DNA of 64,000 nt from Xanthobacter autotrophicus Py2 (GCA_000017645.1 CP000781.1:1082001-1146000); one strand, 5' to 3'; counted from the first letter of the stretch, positions 17,289 through 26,921 are shown. Notes: generated by a model not told the origin, from the letters alone. Numbers and translations: made by a program.

Positions 17289-17574
17289 TTCGGGCTCCCG
17301 GTGGCCTGCGCCTGCGTCCGGCTGCGGCAGATACAGCCTTTGGTCGTCGATTGACCGAAATCTGTTCTTCAGCGGCCAGTTTGTGAAAGAGGCCCCACCA
17401 TCTCATGTCCAATATGGATGAGGGTCAAGCCGAGCGCTGGCTTAAATCCCGGCAAGGCGTGCCGATTTCGTGGGATTCCTGCCTGCGTCGTGGGCATTCG
17501 AGGCGGGACGAAAGTCTTGGTACGACGATTATTCGGAATGTGACGCAGATCGATCCAGTGGGACGAGGTTGGAC

Positions 17575-18738
17575 ATGGCTTCTCTTTTCAGCGAATTGCA
17601 AGTACGGGACGTGACCTTGCGGAACCGCATAGCGGTGTCGCCGATGACGCAGTTTTCATCGCCGGACGGTCTCGTCACCGACTGGCACCTGGCCCATCTC
17701 GGGTCCAAGGCGGCGGGCGGCGCCGGCATGGTCATGGTGGAGCAGGTGGCGGTGGCGCCGGAAGGCCGCATGTCGACCACCTGCGCCGGCCTGTGGAACG
17801 ATGAGCAGGGTGAGGCGCTGGCGCGCATCGCGCGGTTCGTGCGGTCGGTCGGCTGCGTCCCCGGCATCCAGCTCGGCCATTCGGGCCGGCGCGGTTGCGT
17901 GGAGCCGCCGTGGCTGGGCGGCGGCCATCTTCCCGCCGATCATCCCGATGCGTGGGAGATGATCGGCCCCTCCGCGCTTCCGTTTGGCGGCGTCATGCAT
18001 CGCACGCCGCGGGAAATGACGCGGGACGACATCGCTGCCATGGCCGGCGCCTATGCCGCGGCGGCGCGGCGGGCGCGCGAGGCCGGCTTCGAATGGCTGG
18101 AAATCCACGCCGCGCACGGCTTCCTGCTCTCGAGCTTCTTCTCGCCGCTCTCCAATCATCGCACCGATGAATACGGCGGTGACTTTACCGGGCGCAGTCG
18201 TTTCCTCGTGGAGGTGGTCGAGGCGGTGCGCGCCGAATGGCCGGAGCGGCTGCCGCTCTCCATGCGCTTCGGCGTCACCGAATTTGCGCCGGGCAGCCAG
18301 ACCATCGAGGATTCGGTGGCGCTGGCCCGCCTGCTGAAGCCGAAGGGCCTCGATCTCGTGGACGTGTCGTTCGGCGGCAATTCGGGCCAGGCCCAGACGC
18401 CGTGGGAGGCCGAGGGCTTCATGGTGCCGGCCGCCGAGCGCATCCGCAGGGAGGCGGACATCCTCACTGCCGCGAACTGGAACCTGGCCGACCCGCACTT
18501 CGCCGACGCCATCGTCCGCGAGGCGCGGGTGGACGTGGTGATGCTGGGCCGTCCCATGCTCGCCAATCCCCACTGGCCGGTCTACGCGGCCATGGTTCTG
18601 GGCCAGGAACGCCCCTACGACCTGCTGCCGGTCCAGTTCAGCACCTGGCTCAACAAATACCAGCGCAGCCGCGTCAATGACGGCTTTGGCCACATCACCG
18701 GACGGGCCGCGGAGCCCGACGCCGCGGCTGCTGAATAA
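17575..18738 (+). CDS. Old Yellow Enzyme-family NADH:flavin oxidoreductase
   Basis: 387 aa FMN beta/alpha barrel. Typical segments are LRNRIAVSPMTQFSSPDG at the N-terminus, QLGHSGRRG, the catalytic/substrate loop EIHAAHGFLLSSFFSPLSN (H-x2-H form rather than H-x2-N), NHRTDEYGG, and the C-terminal phosphate-binding VVMLGRPMLANPHWP. This is the YqjM/xenobiotic reductase-like class. ATG 17575 was chosen because the conserved MASLFSELQVRD follows; the frame extends 105 bases upstream without family likeness. Known chemistry: NAD(P)H-dependent reduction of activated C=C or nitro groups. Confidence 0.9.
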   Translation: MASLFSELQVRDVTLRNRIAVSPMTQFSSPDGLVTDWHLAHLGSKAAGGAGMVMVEQVAVAPEGRMSTTCAGLWNDEQGEALARIARFVRSVGCVPGIQLGHSGRRGCVEPPWLGGGHLPADHPDAWEMIGPSALPFGGVMHRTPREMTRDDIAAMAGAYAAAARRAREAGFEWLEIHAAHGFLLSSFFSPLSNHRTDEYGGDFTGRSRFLVEVVEAVRAEWPERLPLSMRFGVTEFAPGSQTIEDSVALARLLKPKGLDLVDVSFGGNSGQAQTPWEAEGFMVPAAERIRREADILTAANWNLADPHFADAIVREARVDVVMLGRPMLANPHWPVYAAMVLGQERPYDLLPVQFSTWLNKYQRSRVNDGFGHITGRAAEPDAAAAE

Positions 18739-18787
18739 GCGCCGCCCCAAAATCCCTTCTTCCGATCTTAATCATGGATTGAAGCTC

Positions 18788-19069
18788 ATGTCCTCCATCG
18801 ACACATCCTCCCTCGACGCGCCCGCGCAGAATGCGGCGCTGCCCGCGGCCCGGCTCGGCTGGGCCTTGGCGGCGCTCCAGGCGCTCATCTACGGCTCTTT
18901 CGTCGCCACCTTCATCATCCACCCGGCAACGATGACGCGGGCGCTGGCGCCTGGGCTGTCCGTGACCGTCGCGCTCGTATTCGGCCTGTGTGTGGTGTTC
19001 TCCACCATCGCGCTCGCGGGCCTCTACGTCCTGATCGCCAACCGCACCGCTTCCGGCCGGGGAGAATGA
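18788..19069 (+). CDS. DUF485 membrane protein, partner of the acetate symporter
   Basis: 93 aa with two predicted transmembrane helices (ALAALQALIYGSFVATFII and LSVTVALVFGLCVVFSTIAL), the YjcH/DUF485 layout. Such genes almost always precede an ActP-type symporter, and the symporter starts 4 bp after this stop. The start could be ATG 18788 or a few codons upstream; the chosen one keeps the usual length. Confidence 0.88.
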   Translation: MSSIDTSSLDAPAQNAALPAARLGWALAALQALIYGSFVATFIIHPATMTRALAPGLSVTVALVFGLCVVFSTIALAGLYVLIANRTASGRGE

Positions 19070-19073
19070 TGCC

Positions 19074-20687
19074 ATGACCGCGGGCAAATTTGCCAAGACC
19101 CTCTCGGTCGTCATCCCGGCGCTGATGGCCGGAACCTCCGCCATGGCGGCCGAGCCGGCGGGCGGCGGCGCCAATCCCACTGCCATCGGCATGTTTATCG
19201 CTATCGTGCTGGTCACGCTGGGGATTACGGCGTGGGCCGCGAAACGCACCCGGTCAGCCTCCGACTTCTACACGGCCGGCGGTCACATCTCCGGGTTCCA
19301 GAATGGCATCGCGCTGGCCGGCGATTTCATCTCGGCCGGCGCGCTGCTCGGCCTCGCGGGCCTGGTCTACGCTTCGGGCTTCGACGGCCTGATCTTCGCC
19401 GTGGGCTATTCCACGGGGCTGCCGCTGGTGGTGTTCCTGGTGGCGGAGCGGCTGAGGAAGCTCGGGCGCTTCACCATCGCCGACGTGCTCGCCACACGGC
19501 TGGACGAGCGGCCCATCCGCATGTTCACCGCCTTCGCGACGCTGGTGATCGTGGTCTTCTACCTCATCGCGCAGATGGTGGGGGCGGGGCAGCTGATCCG
19601 GCTCCTGTTCGGGCTCGACTATGTCTATGCCCAGATCATCGTGGGCGCCCTGATGATCTGCTACGTCGTGTTCGGCGGGATGATGGCCACGACCTGGGTG
19701 CAGATCATCAAGGCCGTCATGCTGATCGGCGCGGGCATCGTGATGGCCTTGGCGGTGCTGGTCCATTTCGGCTTCAGCTATGACGCCATCATCTCGCGCG
19801 CCATCGCCGTGCATCCCCGCCACGAGGCGATCATGCTGCCGCAGGTGTTCTCCGGAAGCCCACTGCAGACCATCTCCCTCGGCCTCACCCTGATGCTCGG
19901 CACGGCCGGCCTGCCGCACGTTCTCATGCGCTTCTTCACCGTTCCCGACACAAGGGCGGCGCGGGTGTCCGTGTTCTGGGGGACGCTCGGCGTGAGCGGC
20001 TTCTTCGCCCTCATCTTCATCCTCGGCTTCGGCGCCCTCGCCATCATCGGCGGCGACCCGACCTATGTGGATGCGAAGGGCGCCCTGCGCGGCGGCGGCA
20101 ACATGGCGACCATCCACCTCGCCCACGCCCTGGGCGGCAGCCCGCTGATGGGCTTCGTCTCGGCGGTGTCGTTCGCCACCATCCTCGCGGTGGTCTCGGG
20201 CCTGACCCTCGCCGGCGCCTCGTCCGTCTCGCACGATCTCTATGCCCGGACCTTCCGCCGCGGCCGGGCGAGTGAAGCCAGCGAGATCCGGGTCTCCCGC
20301 CTCGCGACGATCGGGCTGGGCGTACTGTCGGTGCTGCTCGGCATCGTGTTCCAGACGCAGAACGTCGCCTACATGATCAGCCTCGCCTATGCCATCGCCT
20401 GCAGCTCGACCCTGCCGCTGCTGCTGCTGACCCTCTACTGGGGCGGGCTGACGACGCGGGGCGCCATCACCGGCGGCATGGTCGGCCTCATCGCGGCGGT
20501 GACGCTCACCATCCTCGGCCCGCCGGTGTGGGTGAAGGTGCTCGGCAATGCCGCGCCCATCTTCCCCATCGATCCGCCGACCATCGTCTCCATGCCGCTC
20601 GCCTTCTTCACGGCCTGGCTCGTCTCGGTTCTGGACCGGTCGCGCGCGCCGGCGGGCTTGGCCAGCGGCGTGGGCGCTGCCGAGTAA
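19074..20687 (+). CDS. actP: Cation/acetate symporter (SSS family)
   Basis: 537 aa integral membrane protein with about 13 hydrophobic helices and an N-terminal signal-like stretch (SVVIPALMAGTSAMAAEP). Sodium:solute symporter features are FYTAGGHISGFQNGIALAGD, FISAGALLGLAGLVY and the middle MVGAGQLIRLLFG. The DUF485-ActP pair normally imports acetate and other short monocarboxylates. A haloacid permease of the same family is known in Xanthobacter, and a dehalogenase gene lies 6 kb away, so haloacetate uptake is a possible alternative. Confidence 0.9.
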   Translation: MTAGKFAKTLSVVIPALMAGTSAMAAEPAGGGANPTAIGMFIAIVLVTLGITAWAAKRTRSASDFYTAGGHISGFQNGIALAGDFISAGALLGLAGLVYASGFDGLIFAVGYSTGLPLVVFLVAERLRKLGRFTIADVLATRLDERPIRMFTAFATLVIVVFYLIAQMVGAGQLIRLLFGLDYVYAQIIVGALMICYVVFGGMMATTWVQIIKAVMLIGAGIVMALAVLVHFGFSYDAIISRAIAVHPRHEAIMLPQVFSGSPLQTISLGLTLMLGTAGLPHVLMRFFTVPDTRAARVSVFWGTLGVSGFFALIFILGFGALAIIGGDPTYVDAKGALRGGGNMATIHLAHALGGSPLMGFVSAVSFATILAVVSGLTLAGASSVSHDLYARTFRRGRASEASEIRVSRLATIGLGVLSVLLGIVFQTQNVAYMISLAYAIACSSTLPLLLLTLYWGGLTTRGAITGGMVGLIAAVTLTILGPPVWVKVLGNAAPIFPIDPPTIVSMPLAFFTAWLVSVLDRSRAPAGLASGVGAAE

Positions 20688-21023
20688 GCGGGCGCACGAA
20701 AGCATCTCGACCCAGCGGCCGTCGGACGATCGTCAAGATCGCCCGGCGGCCAGTTGTTGCCGGAACATCCCGGGGTTCGACCTGTCATGGCGCGGGGACG
20801 GCAACTTCAGCCGGCTTGATTTTGCCCATGACCGCGCTGCCCACCGCGTGGCGGACGCCTGAATCGCATCAGCCTGCCAGGTGTCCTGAACCCGCCCGGG
20901 TGGGTCTTCCCAAGGCATAATCCGGGACTTGCTCCCCGGCCGTCCCGCACGCCATTGTGCCGGGCAGTGTCGCGGTGGGACCGCGTCGCGCGCGGAAGCG
21001 CGACCGGCGGGAGCGGGGATGGA
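20688..21023. other. Intergenic region before the zor operon
   Basis: 336 bp without a recognisable gene. Just before zorA there is a short hairpin, GTCGCGC / GCGCGAC (20985-21004), in what should be the leader. I see no attachment site, tRNA or repeat that would mark a defence-island insertion. Confidence 0.5.
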
Positions 21024-23138
21024 ATGACGGTCTTGAAGGGTTTGGGGCGCTGCGTTCTTTTTTGGACAATCATATTCGGCATCTTCGGCGTCTTGTACTG
21101 GCTCCTTCCTGTCGTCGACATGAGCGCGCTCTGGGGCGGGACGGCGCGCGCCTTCAGCGGTGATTTTTCCACCGTCGGCACCCAGCCCTATGCTTTCGCC
21201 CTGGCCTTCGCCCTGTTCGCCACGGCGGTCGGCTTCGCCTCCGCTTTCCTCATCCTGCATGTGGGTCCGATCGGGTGGAGGCTGCGGCGCCTGCGATTGC
21301 GTATCGCGGGCACGGGGGACATGGAAGGCTTCGCCAGAACCTATGACGCCACGCGCGCGCTCATGGAGCGCGATCGACTGATCAGCCATGCGTGGAAGCA
21401 GTTCGACACCGTGCTCGTTCATCGGCCGGATGAACGCATCATCCGCAGCACCGCCCGTGCCCACGCCTTTTTCAATCTGGGCATGGCGCGGGAGAAGTAT
21501 TTCGGCCTGAAGATGATGGGCGCGCTGCCGGGCTATTTCGTCGGCATCGGTCTTCTGCTCACCTTCGCCGGCCTCGTGCTGGCGCTCAACAAGGCGGCCA
21601 TGGCCGTCAACAGCTCGGATGCCGCCGGAATGCAGGGCGCGACGCGCGAACTGCTTCAGGTGGCGACCTTCAAGTTTGCCACCTCCATCGCCGGCCTTGG
21701 TGCCTCCATCGCGCTCTCGCTGCTGTTCCGCATCTATACCATCCTGATGGAAGGCTTCTTCATCGGCTTCTGCGAGACGGTGGAGGACCGGGTGCGCTAT
21801 CTGTCGGCACAGCAGATCGCGGCCGAGAGCCGGGATTTTGCCGCCGAACAGACCGATCAGCTCAAGTCGATCAACAGCGCCGACTTCTTCGCGCGCATGG
21901 GGCAGGAGCTGACGCCGGGCATGTCCCGCATGTTCGAGACGGCGCTCGACAAGGTCATGTCGCCGGTGACCACCAGCATCGACCAGGCGGTCCATAGGCT
22001 CGCCGACAGCAGCCAGAGCGGCATGTCCGAGATGCTGACGCGCTTCACCGATTCGGTGCAGAACGGGGCCGGGGCCGAGTTGCGCGGGCTCGCCGAGACG
22101 CTCCGGGGCATGCAGGGTGCCATGGTGGGCGTGCAGCAGGGGCTGACCGGGTCCGGCGAGGATTTCGGCCGGCGCATGTCGGATGCCGCGGAAAACCTCA
22201 ACCGCCTCGTCACCGACGCCGGCGCACGCCTGGGTGAAGGCACGGACCAGAGCCGCGCGGTCCTCATGGATGCGGTCACCGCCATGCGGGAGACCTTCGA
22301 GCAAGCCAATCGCAAGGTGGACGAGGGTCTCGGCGCCGCGGCGGGCGGGGCTTCGGCGCGGCTGGAGGAGGTCATGGGGCGGGTGCTCGGCAGCCTCGAA
22401 GCCCAGGTGGGCGGCTTTCGCGAGAGCCTGTCCGGCTTCCAGGAGAAGATGGCCGGCCAGCTCGATGAGACCCGGGTCCGCGTCTCCGCCGCCCAGGCGG
22501 AGGCGACCGATGCCGTCGCCCAGGCCTCGGCCCAGGCGGCGCGCGCGCTCCAGGACGGGCTTGCGGATGCGCTCGTGCGCATCAACGGCGAGATCGAGCG
22601 TTTCGTCGTCGCCATGCGGGCCAGCGAGGTGACGCTGGCGGCGCAGGCCAAGGCGATGATGGACGCCACCGACAAGTCGCGCCAGGTGGCCGATGCCTTC
22701 AGCCGCACTGCGCAGGATGTGCGCGCGGCTAGCGTACCGCTGGCCCAATCGGGCGAGCGCATCGCGGGGGCGACCGAGAAGCTCGGCGAGGCCGCCGGCC
22801 GGTCGGTGGCGGTCCTCGACAAGAGCCAGGAGGAGGCGCGGCGGCTGGCCCAGGCGCTGACCGGCCATGTCTCCAACCTCGATCAGGTCTGGCGCAGCTA
22901 TTCGGCCCGCTTCGAGGCGGTCGACGAGGCGCTGGGCAAGGCGTTCGAGCGCCTGACGCGCGGAACCGACGAGCAGCAGGACCGGATCGCCACTTTCGTT
23001 CGCGACGTGGACGTGACCTTCAAGGAAGCGGTGGATACGCTGGCCGGCTGCATCGGCGGCCTGAAGGACAATACCGAGGAGATGGTGGAGGCGGTGGACG
23101 ACCTGAAACGCGCGCTGCGCGTCGAGGCCGCGGAATGA
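21024..23138 (+). CDS. zorA: ZorA, Zorya anti-phage motor channel (MotA/TolQ-like)
   Basis: 704 aa. Four hydrophobic helices, near residues 10-30, 55-80, 171-192 and 225-245, form a MotA/TolQ/ExbB-type proton channel (GYFVGIGLLLTFAGLVLAL and TSIAGLGASIALSLLF are the conserved helices 3 and 4). From about residue 290 to the end the protein is a long Ala/Glu/Gln-rich predicted helical tail, the feature that separates ZorA from MotA. In characterised Zorya, five ZorA and two ZorB form an inner-membrane motor whose tail carries the invasion signal to cytoplasmic effectors. ATG 21024 was chosen over an upstream TTG. zorB starts 12 bp after its stop. Confidence 0.85.
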   Translation: MTVLKGLGRCVLFWTIIFGIFGVLYWLLPVVDMSALWGGTARAFSGDFSTVGTQPYAFALAFALFATAVGFASAFLILHVGPIGWRLRRLRLRIAGTGDMEGFARTYDATRALMERDRLISHAWKQFDTVLVHRPDERIIRSTARAHAFFNLGMAREKYFGLKMMGALPGYFVGIGLLLTFAGLVLALNKAAMAVNSSDAAGMQGATRELLQVATFKFATSIAGLGASIALSLLFRIYTILMEGFFIGFCETVEDRVRYLSAQQIAAESRDFAAEQTDQLKSINSADFFARMGQELTPGMSRMFETALDKVMSPVTTSIDQAVHRLADSSQSGMSEMLTRFTDSVQNGAGAELRGLAETLRGMQGAMVGVQQGLTGSGEDFGRRMSDAAENLNRLVTDAGARLGEGTDQSRAVLMDAVTAMRETFEQANRKVDEGLGAAAGGASARLEEVMGRVLGSLEAQVGGFRESLSGFQEKMAGQLDETRVRVSAAQAEATDAVAQASAQAARALQDGLADALVRINGEIERFVVAMRASEVTLAAQAKAMMDATDKSRQVADAFSRTAQDVRAASVPLAQSGERIAGATEKLGEAAGRSVAVLDKSQEEARRLAQALTGHVSNLDQVWRSYSARFEAVDEALGKAFERLTRGTDEQQDRIATFVRDVDVTFKEAVDTLAGCIGGLKDNTEEMVEAVDDLKRALRVEAAE

Positions 23139-23150
23139 CCGGAGCGCGCC

Positions 23151-24041
23151 ATGGCCATCACTGAAGACACCGAGCACGCAGGGTCCGAGGAAGGTGAGAA
23201 CTATTTCATCTCCATGACCGACATGATGGTCGGGGTGCTGTTCATCTTCATCATCATGCTCATGGTGTTCGCCCTGGACTTCCGCTCCAAGACCGACGTG
23301 CAGGAGGATGCCATCGAGGTGGCCCGCGAGGTGGCCCGCAAGCTCGATGCCATGAGCGGGCAGGTGCGCTCGGCCATCGCCACGGTGGATGCCTCCCAGC
23401 AGGTGCGTCGCCAACTCTTGCAGGACATCGAGAGCCAGCTCCGCGCGGAAGGCCTCAACGTGCAGATCGACGAGCAGAACGGCGTGCTCCGCCTGACCGA
23501 GGATGCGGTACGGTTCGAGCCGAGCCGGTCGGATCTCGCCGGGCGGGCGCGGTCCAATGTGGACAAGATCGCCCGGGTCCTCGACCGGGTGCTTCCCGCC
23601 TACACCGCCTGCCACGTGGCCGAAGGTGCGGCGGGCGGCACGGCGTGCCAGCCGGGCGCGGGTCCCTCCCTGGAGACGGTCTTTATCGAGGGCCACACCG
23701 ACAGCACCGGCGAGGACGGCACGAACTGGCAGCTTTCCACCGAGCGGGCGGTGAACACCTATCGCGCCATCGTCGCGGGAGCGCCGCGCCTGCGCGGTCT
23801 TCGCAACCTGCGCGGCGAGGAAATCCTGTCGGTCTCCGGCTATGCCTCGACCCGCCCCATCGACCCCACCGAAAGCCGGGAGGCCTGGGCCCGCAACCGC
23901 CGCATCGACCTGCGCTTCGTGATGGAGGTGGACAACCGGCGGCGCCTGGAGGAGATCCGCACGCTCACTGACGAGATGAAGCAGCAGATCGATCGCCTCA
24001 CCGCCGCCAGCGCCGCGCGGGCGGGCAAGGGCGCGCCGTGA
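23151..24041 (+). CDS. zorB: ZorB, Zorya motor subunit with OmpA-like domain
   Basis: 296 aa. The single N-terminal helix reads YFISMTDMMVGVLFIFIIM, nearly the signature of ZorB, with Asp24 as the likely proton-carrying residue. A coiled linker (residues 50-110) leads to an OmpA-like peptidoglycan-binding domain: IEGHTDSTGEDG, LSTERAVNTYRAIV and ESREAWARNRRIDLRF. In Zorya the ZorB dimer anchors the motor to peptidoglycan. GGAG precedes ATG 23151. It is followed 13 bp later by the ZorC-like gene. Confidence 0.88.
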   Translation: MAITEDTEHAGSEEGENYFISMTDMMVGVLFIFIIMLMVFALDFRSKTDVQEDAIEVAREVARKLDAMSGQVRSAIATVDASQQVRRQLLQDIESQLRAEGLNVQIDEQNGVLRLTEDAVRFEPSRSDLAGRARSNVDKIARVLDRVLPAYTACHVAEGAAGGTACQPGAGPSLETVFIEGHTDSTGEDGTNWQLSTERAVNTYRAIVAGAPRLRGLRNLRGEEILSVSGYASTRPIDPTESREAWARNRRIDLRFVMEVDNRRRLEEIRTLTDEMKQQIDRLTAASAARAGKGAP

Positions 24042-24054
24042 GCGAGGGCGCGCA

Positions 24055-25464
24055 GTGAACGAGGTCCCCACCCGCCTTAAGGACGCACTGCGCGCGGTGG
24101 GGCGCAGGTCCGCGCCGACGGCTCTCCTTCCCAGGGAACCGGCGGTCGCCAGGGCGCTCGCGCGGATCCCGGTCGACATGCTCGGCTTTTCCGCGCCGGC
24201 CAAGGGACGGAACTACAACCAGATCGCCGAGGCGATCGCGGCGGCCTGTCGCGCCGGCCGTCCGCTGGATCGCACGGATCTGCGGGCCGCGCCCTGGTGC
24301 CTGTGGCAGACCCGCCCGGCGTTGGCGCAGGACCCGGCCTGCCTCGAGGCGGTGCTGGGCGCGGTTGCCGCCAGCCCGCGGCGCCGGTCGCTCAGGAGCC
24401 TGGCCTCGGCCTGGATGATGAGCTTCGATCCAGGCCAGCCGGGCATGGCGGAGGCCGCCCGGCTGCTACGCAACAGCGCGTCGTTGATGGGCAGCCCGTG
24501 GGACCGGCTCGCGGCCACCTACGGCCTGTTCCATGAGGTCGAAGGGCCGCGCCGGGTCGCGGAGGCCGCGCTCTCGGGACGGGTGACCCCCGTGGCGGTT
24601 CTGAAGCAAAGCGGCATCGGCAGCCTCGACGCGACCAGCGGCTATGCCAAGGCCTGCCTCGCGCTGCTGCTCGGCCTGATCGAGACGGGACAGGTGCGCG
24701 ATGCCATGGACCGGCTGAAGCTGGTGCGGGATGTGGCCGTGCGGCCAGACGGTCGGCTGGTGTTTCAAGAACTTGGACCCCAGACCTGCCGGGCTCTGCT
24801 TCGCCCCTTCCGGGACGCCATGCCGGAACGCGCGGTTCGCGATGCCTATCTCGACCTGTTGCTGATGCTGTTCGGCGATCCCCGCCTGCGCCCCGCCGCC
24901 TGGGCGCGGATGGTGGAGGAGGGCGAGATGGTCCGTCGCTGGCTGACGGAGCAGTCGCTGCGCCAGTTCCTCGACGTGGCGGACCGGGCAGCTGGCGCGC
25001 ACGATTTCGGATCCATGTGGCCGGCCCGGCGCCGGTTCTGGGAAGCGGTCTATGACGCGGGCCTGGTGAGCGAGGCGTGGGTGGTCTTCGGTCCGTTGGG
25101 CCTAGATCTGGCGAAGCGGCTCTTCGGCGAGCACGCCAGCTTCGGCCGCTTCTCGCACGGCGGCAGGACGCAGGTCGCCACGGGCCACACCGTGCTTCTG
25201 CTGCGCGTGGGCCTGCGTGGTCTGGTGGCCGACTGGAGCTTCGGCGGCAAGTGCAACATCTGGTTCGACTACGAGGCGCCCGACGCGCCCCGGCTCTACA
25301 AGGCCAACTACTCCACCGATGAGCTTGGAGTGCGGGATCCGGGGGCGGGAGGCGCGCAGCAGGAAACCGTGAGCTTCATGCACAGCGGCAACTGGCAGGC
25401 CCGAGTCGCCGACGAGATCCGCAAAATCACCGGCGTCCACATTCCTCCCTCCAGCTATCTCTGA
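24055..25464 (+). CDS. zorC: ZorC-like protein with EH-signature domain
   Basis: 469 aa, GTG start at 24055, 13 bp after zorB. No membrane segment is visible. The C-terminal third matches the EH_Signature pattern found in ZorC: RRRFWEAVYDAGLV (Glu330), FGRFSHGGRT, HTVLLLRVGLRGLVADWSF and GGKCNIWFDYEAPD. The N-terminal two thirds are helical and poorly conserved. In type I Zorya, ZorC binds DNA and is required together with ZorD. Position directly after zorAB supports the call; sequence similarity alone would give moderate confidence. The gene that should follow, zorD, is missing: the next gene is on the other strand. Confidence 0.72.
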   Translation: MNEVPTRLKDALRAVGRRSAPTALLPREPAVARALARIPVDMLGFSAPAKGRNYNQIAEAIAAACRAGRPLDRTDLRAAPWCLWQTRPALAQDPACLEAVLGAVAASPRRRSLRSLASAWMMSFDPGQPGMAEAARLLRNSASLMGSPWDRLAATYGLFHEVEGPRRVAEAALSGRVTPVAVLKQSGIGSLDATSGYAKACLALLLGLIETGQVRDAMDRLKLVRDVAVRPDGRLVFQELGPQTCRALLRPFRDAMPERAVRDAYLDLLLMLFGDPRLRPAAWARMVEEGEMVRRWLTEQSLRQFLDVADRAAGAHDFGSMWPARRRFWEAVYDAGLVSEAWVVFGPLGLDLAKRLFGEHASFGRFSHGGRTQVATGHTVLLLRVGLRGLVADWSFGGKCNIWFDYEAPDAPRLYKANYSTDELGVRDPGAGGAQQETVSFMHSGNWQARVADEIRKITGVHIPPSSYL

Positions 25465-25567
25465 AGCCATGTCTGATCTTCTCACCGCGACTGAGGACGG
25501 CATGGTTTCAGGATCCTGACCCGCCGTTCGCGTACCGCGATGGCGGTGGCGAGCAGGAGCGCGCGCC

Positions 25568-26515
25568 TCAGATGCTGGCGCGGTCGAGCCGGCTCAGGGC
25601 CGCCGCATCGAGGGAAAGGCCGGGCGCCGCCATGATGTCGTCGAGCTGGGCGAGGCTGGAGGCGCTGACGATGGGGGCGGTGACGCCCGGCTGGGCGATG
25701 AGCCAGGCGAGGGCCACCTGCGTCGGTGTCGCGCCGAGGCGTGCGGCGATCTTGTCCATCTCGGCGAGCAGGTCGAGGCCGCGTGGATCGAGATAATGGG
25801 CCACGGTGCCGGCCCGCGCCTTGCCATCGAGGTCGTCGGGCTTGCGGTATTTGCCGGTGAGGAAGCCTGCCGCGAGCGCGTAATAGGGAATGACGCCGAT
25901 GTTTTCCGTCAGGCAAAGCTCCTGCAGCGCGCCCTCGAACAGGGCGCGGTTGGTGAGATTGTAGTGCGGCTGCAGCACGCTGAAGCGGGGATAGCCCTTG
26001 GCGTCGCTTGCTGCGAGGGCCTCGGCGAGCCGGGGAGCAGTGTAGTTGGACGCGCCCACCGCGCGCACCTTGCCGGCCTCCACGAGGCCGGCGAACGCCT
26101 CCATGGTCTCGTCCAGCGGCACGGTGTTGTCGTCGATATGGGCCTGGTAGAGGTCGATGTAGTCGGTGCCGAGCCGGCGCAGCGACGCTTCCGCCGCGGC
26201 GATGATGTGGGCCTTGGAGAGGCCCTTGCCGGCGGCCTTCATGTCCATGCCCACCTTGGTGGCGATATGCACCGCCTCGCGCCGTCCGCCCCGCTTCAGC
26301 CAGGCGCCGATGACGCGCTCCGATTCCCCGCCGGTGTGTCCCGGCACCCAGGTGGAATAGACGTCGGCGGTGTCGATCAGCGAAAAGCCGCGCGCCACGA
26401 AGGCGTCGATGAGGGAGAAGGAGGTGGCCTCGTCCGCGGTCCAGCCGAAGACGTTCCCGCCGAGGGCGAGGGGCGCAATGCTGATGCCGGAGGTGCCGAG
26501 CGCGCGCTTGTTCAC
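25568..26515 (-). CDS. Aldo/keto reductase
   Basis: 315 aa (beta/alpha)8 NADPH-dependent oxidoreductase. The catalytic tetrad is recognisable: Asp and Tyr in LIDTADVYSTW, Lys in IATKVGMD and His in YQAHIDD. GTG at 26515 is the start (VNKRALGTSGISIAPLALGG), with GAGGA upstream; the frame stays open to 26794 but that part lacks family likeness. It resembles the YajO/Tas-type branch. It converges on zorC from the opposite strand, so it is not part of the zor operon. Confidence 0.9.
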   Translation of the reverse strand: MNKRALGTSGISIAPLALGGNVFGWTADEATSFSLIDAFVARGFSLIDTADVYSTWVPGHTGGESERVIGAWLKRGGRREAVHIATKVGMDMKAAGKGLSKAHIIAAAEASLRRLGTDYIDLYQAHIDDNTVPLDETMEAFAGLVEAGKVRAVGASNYTAPRLAEALAASDAKGYPRFSVLQPHYNLTNRALFEGALQELCLTENIGVIPYYALAAGFLTGKYRKPDDLDGKARAGTVAHYLDPRGLDLLAEMDKIAARLGATPTQVALAWLIAQPGVTAPIVSASSLAQLDDIMAAPGLSLDAAALSRLDRASI

Positions 26516-26921
26516 GCAGATGTCCTCGAAAGATGGGAGCGTCGGGTGTGCCGCCGCCGTCGGGCTGCACCATAGCTGCCGGCGGGGGCGGATGGAATGA
26601 GCCCTGGACCGCCCGGATGTGTCTGGATCGCCAGCGCTCCCCCAGAGCGGATTTCGCCGTGTCGGCCTCGGGTCAGGCCGGTACCGGTGATGGGGTGCAG
26701 CCGGCTGTGGCTGATGCACCGCACGACGCGCTTCGAAAGTGGGGGCAAGCGCCGGCGCCGCTTGCAGGGACGGGCGCCCGAGCCCCATGGCCACGTTTCC
26801 TGCGGCGGCGTCCTAGGCCCATTGGCCCATCTTGCCGGGCATTGCCGTCAAGATATAGATTGTGGACCGGCGATTTTCGCGCCAGCCGCTCGAAGTTCGG
26901 GGCGTTCGGTGGTTGCCGGCC
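26516..26921. other. Intergenic region with a promoter candidate
   Basis: 406 bp between divergent AKR and response regulator genes, without a gene I can support. TTGCCG (26832-26837) and TATAGA (26854-26859) are 16 bp apart and form the best sigma-70-like promoter here, pointing to the response regulator. Confidence 0.4.

Noticed and set aside
20733..24203. A very long minus-strand open frame (over 1100 codons) opposite zorA-zorB
   Set aside because: It is antisense to genes with clear motifs, has no family likeness and reflects codon bias in GC-rich DNA, where the complementary frame often lacks stops.
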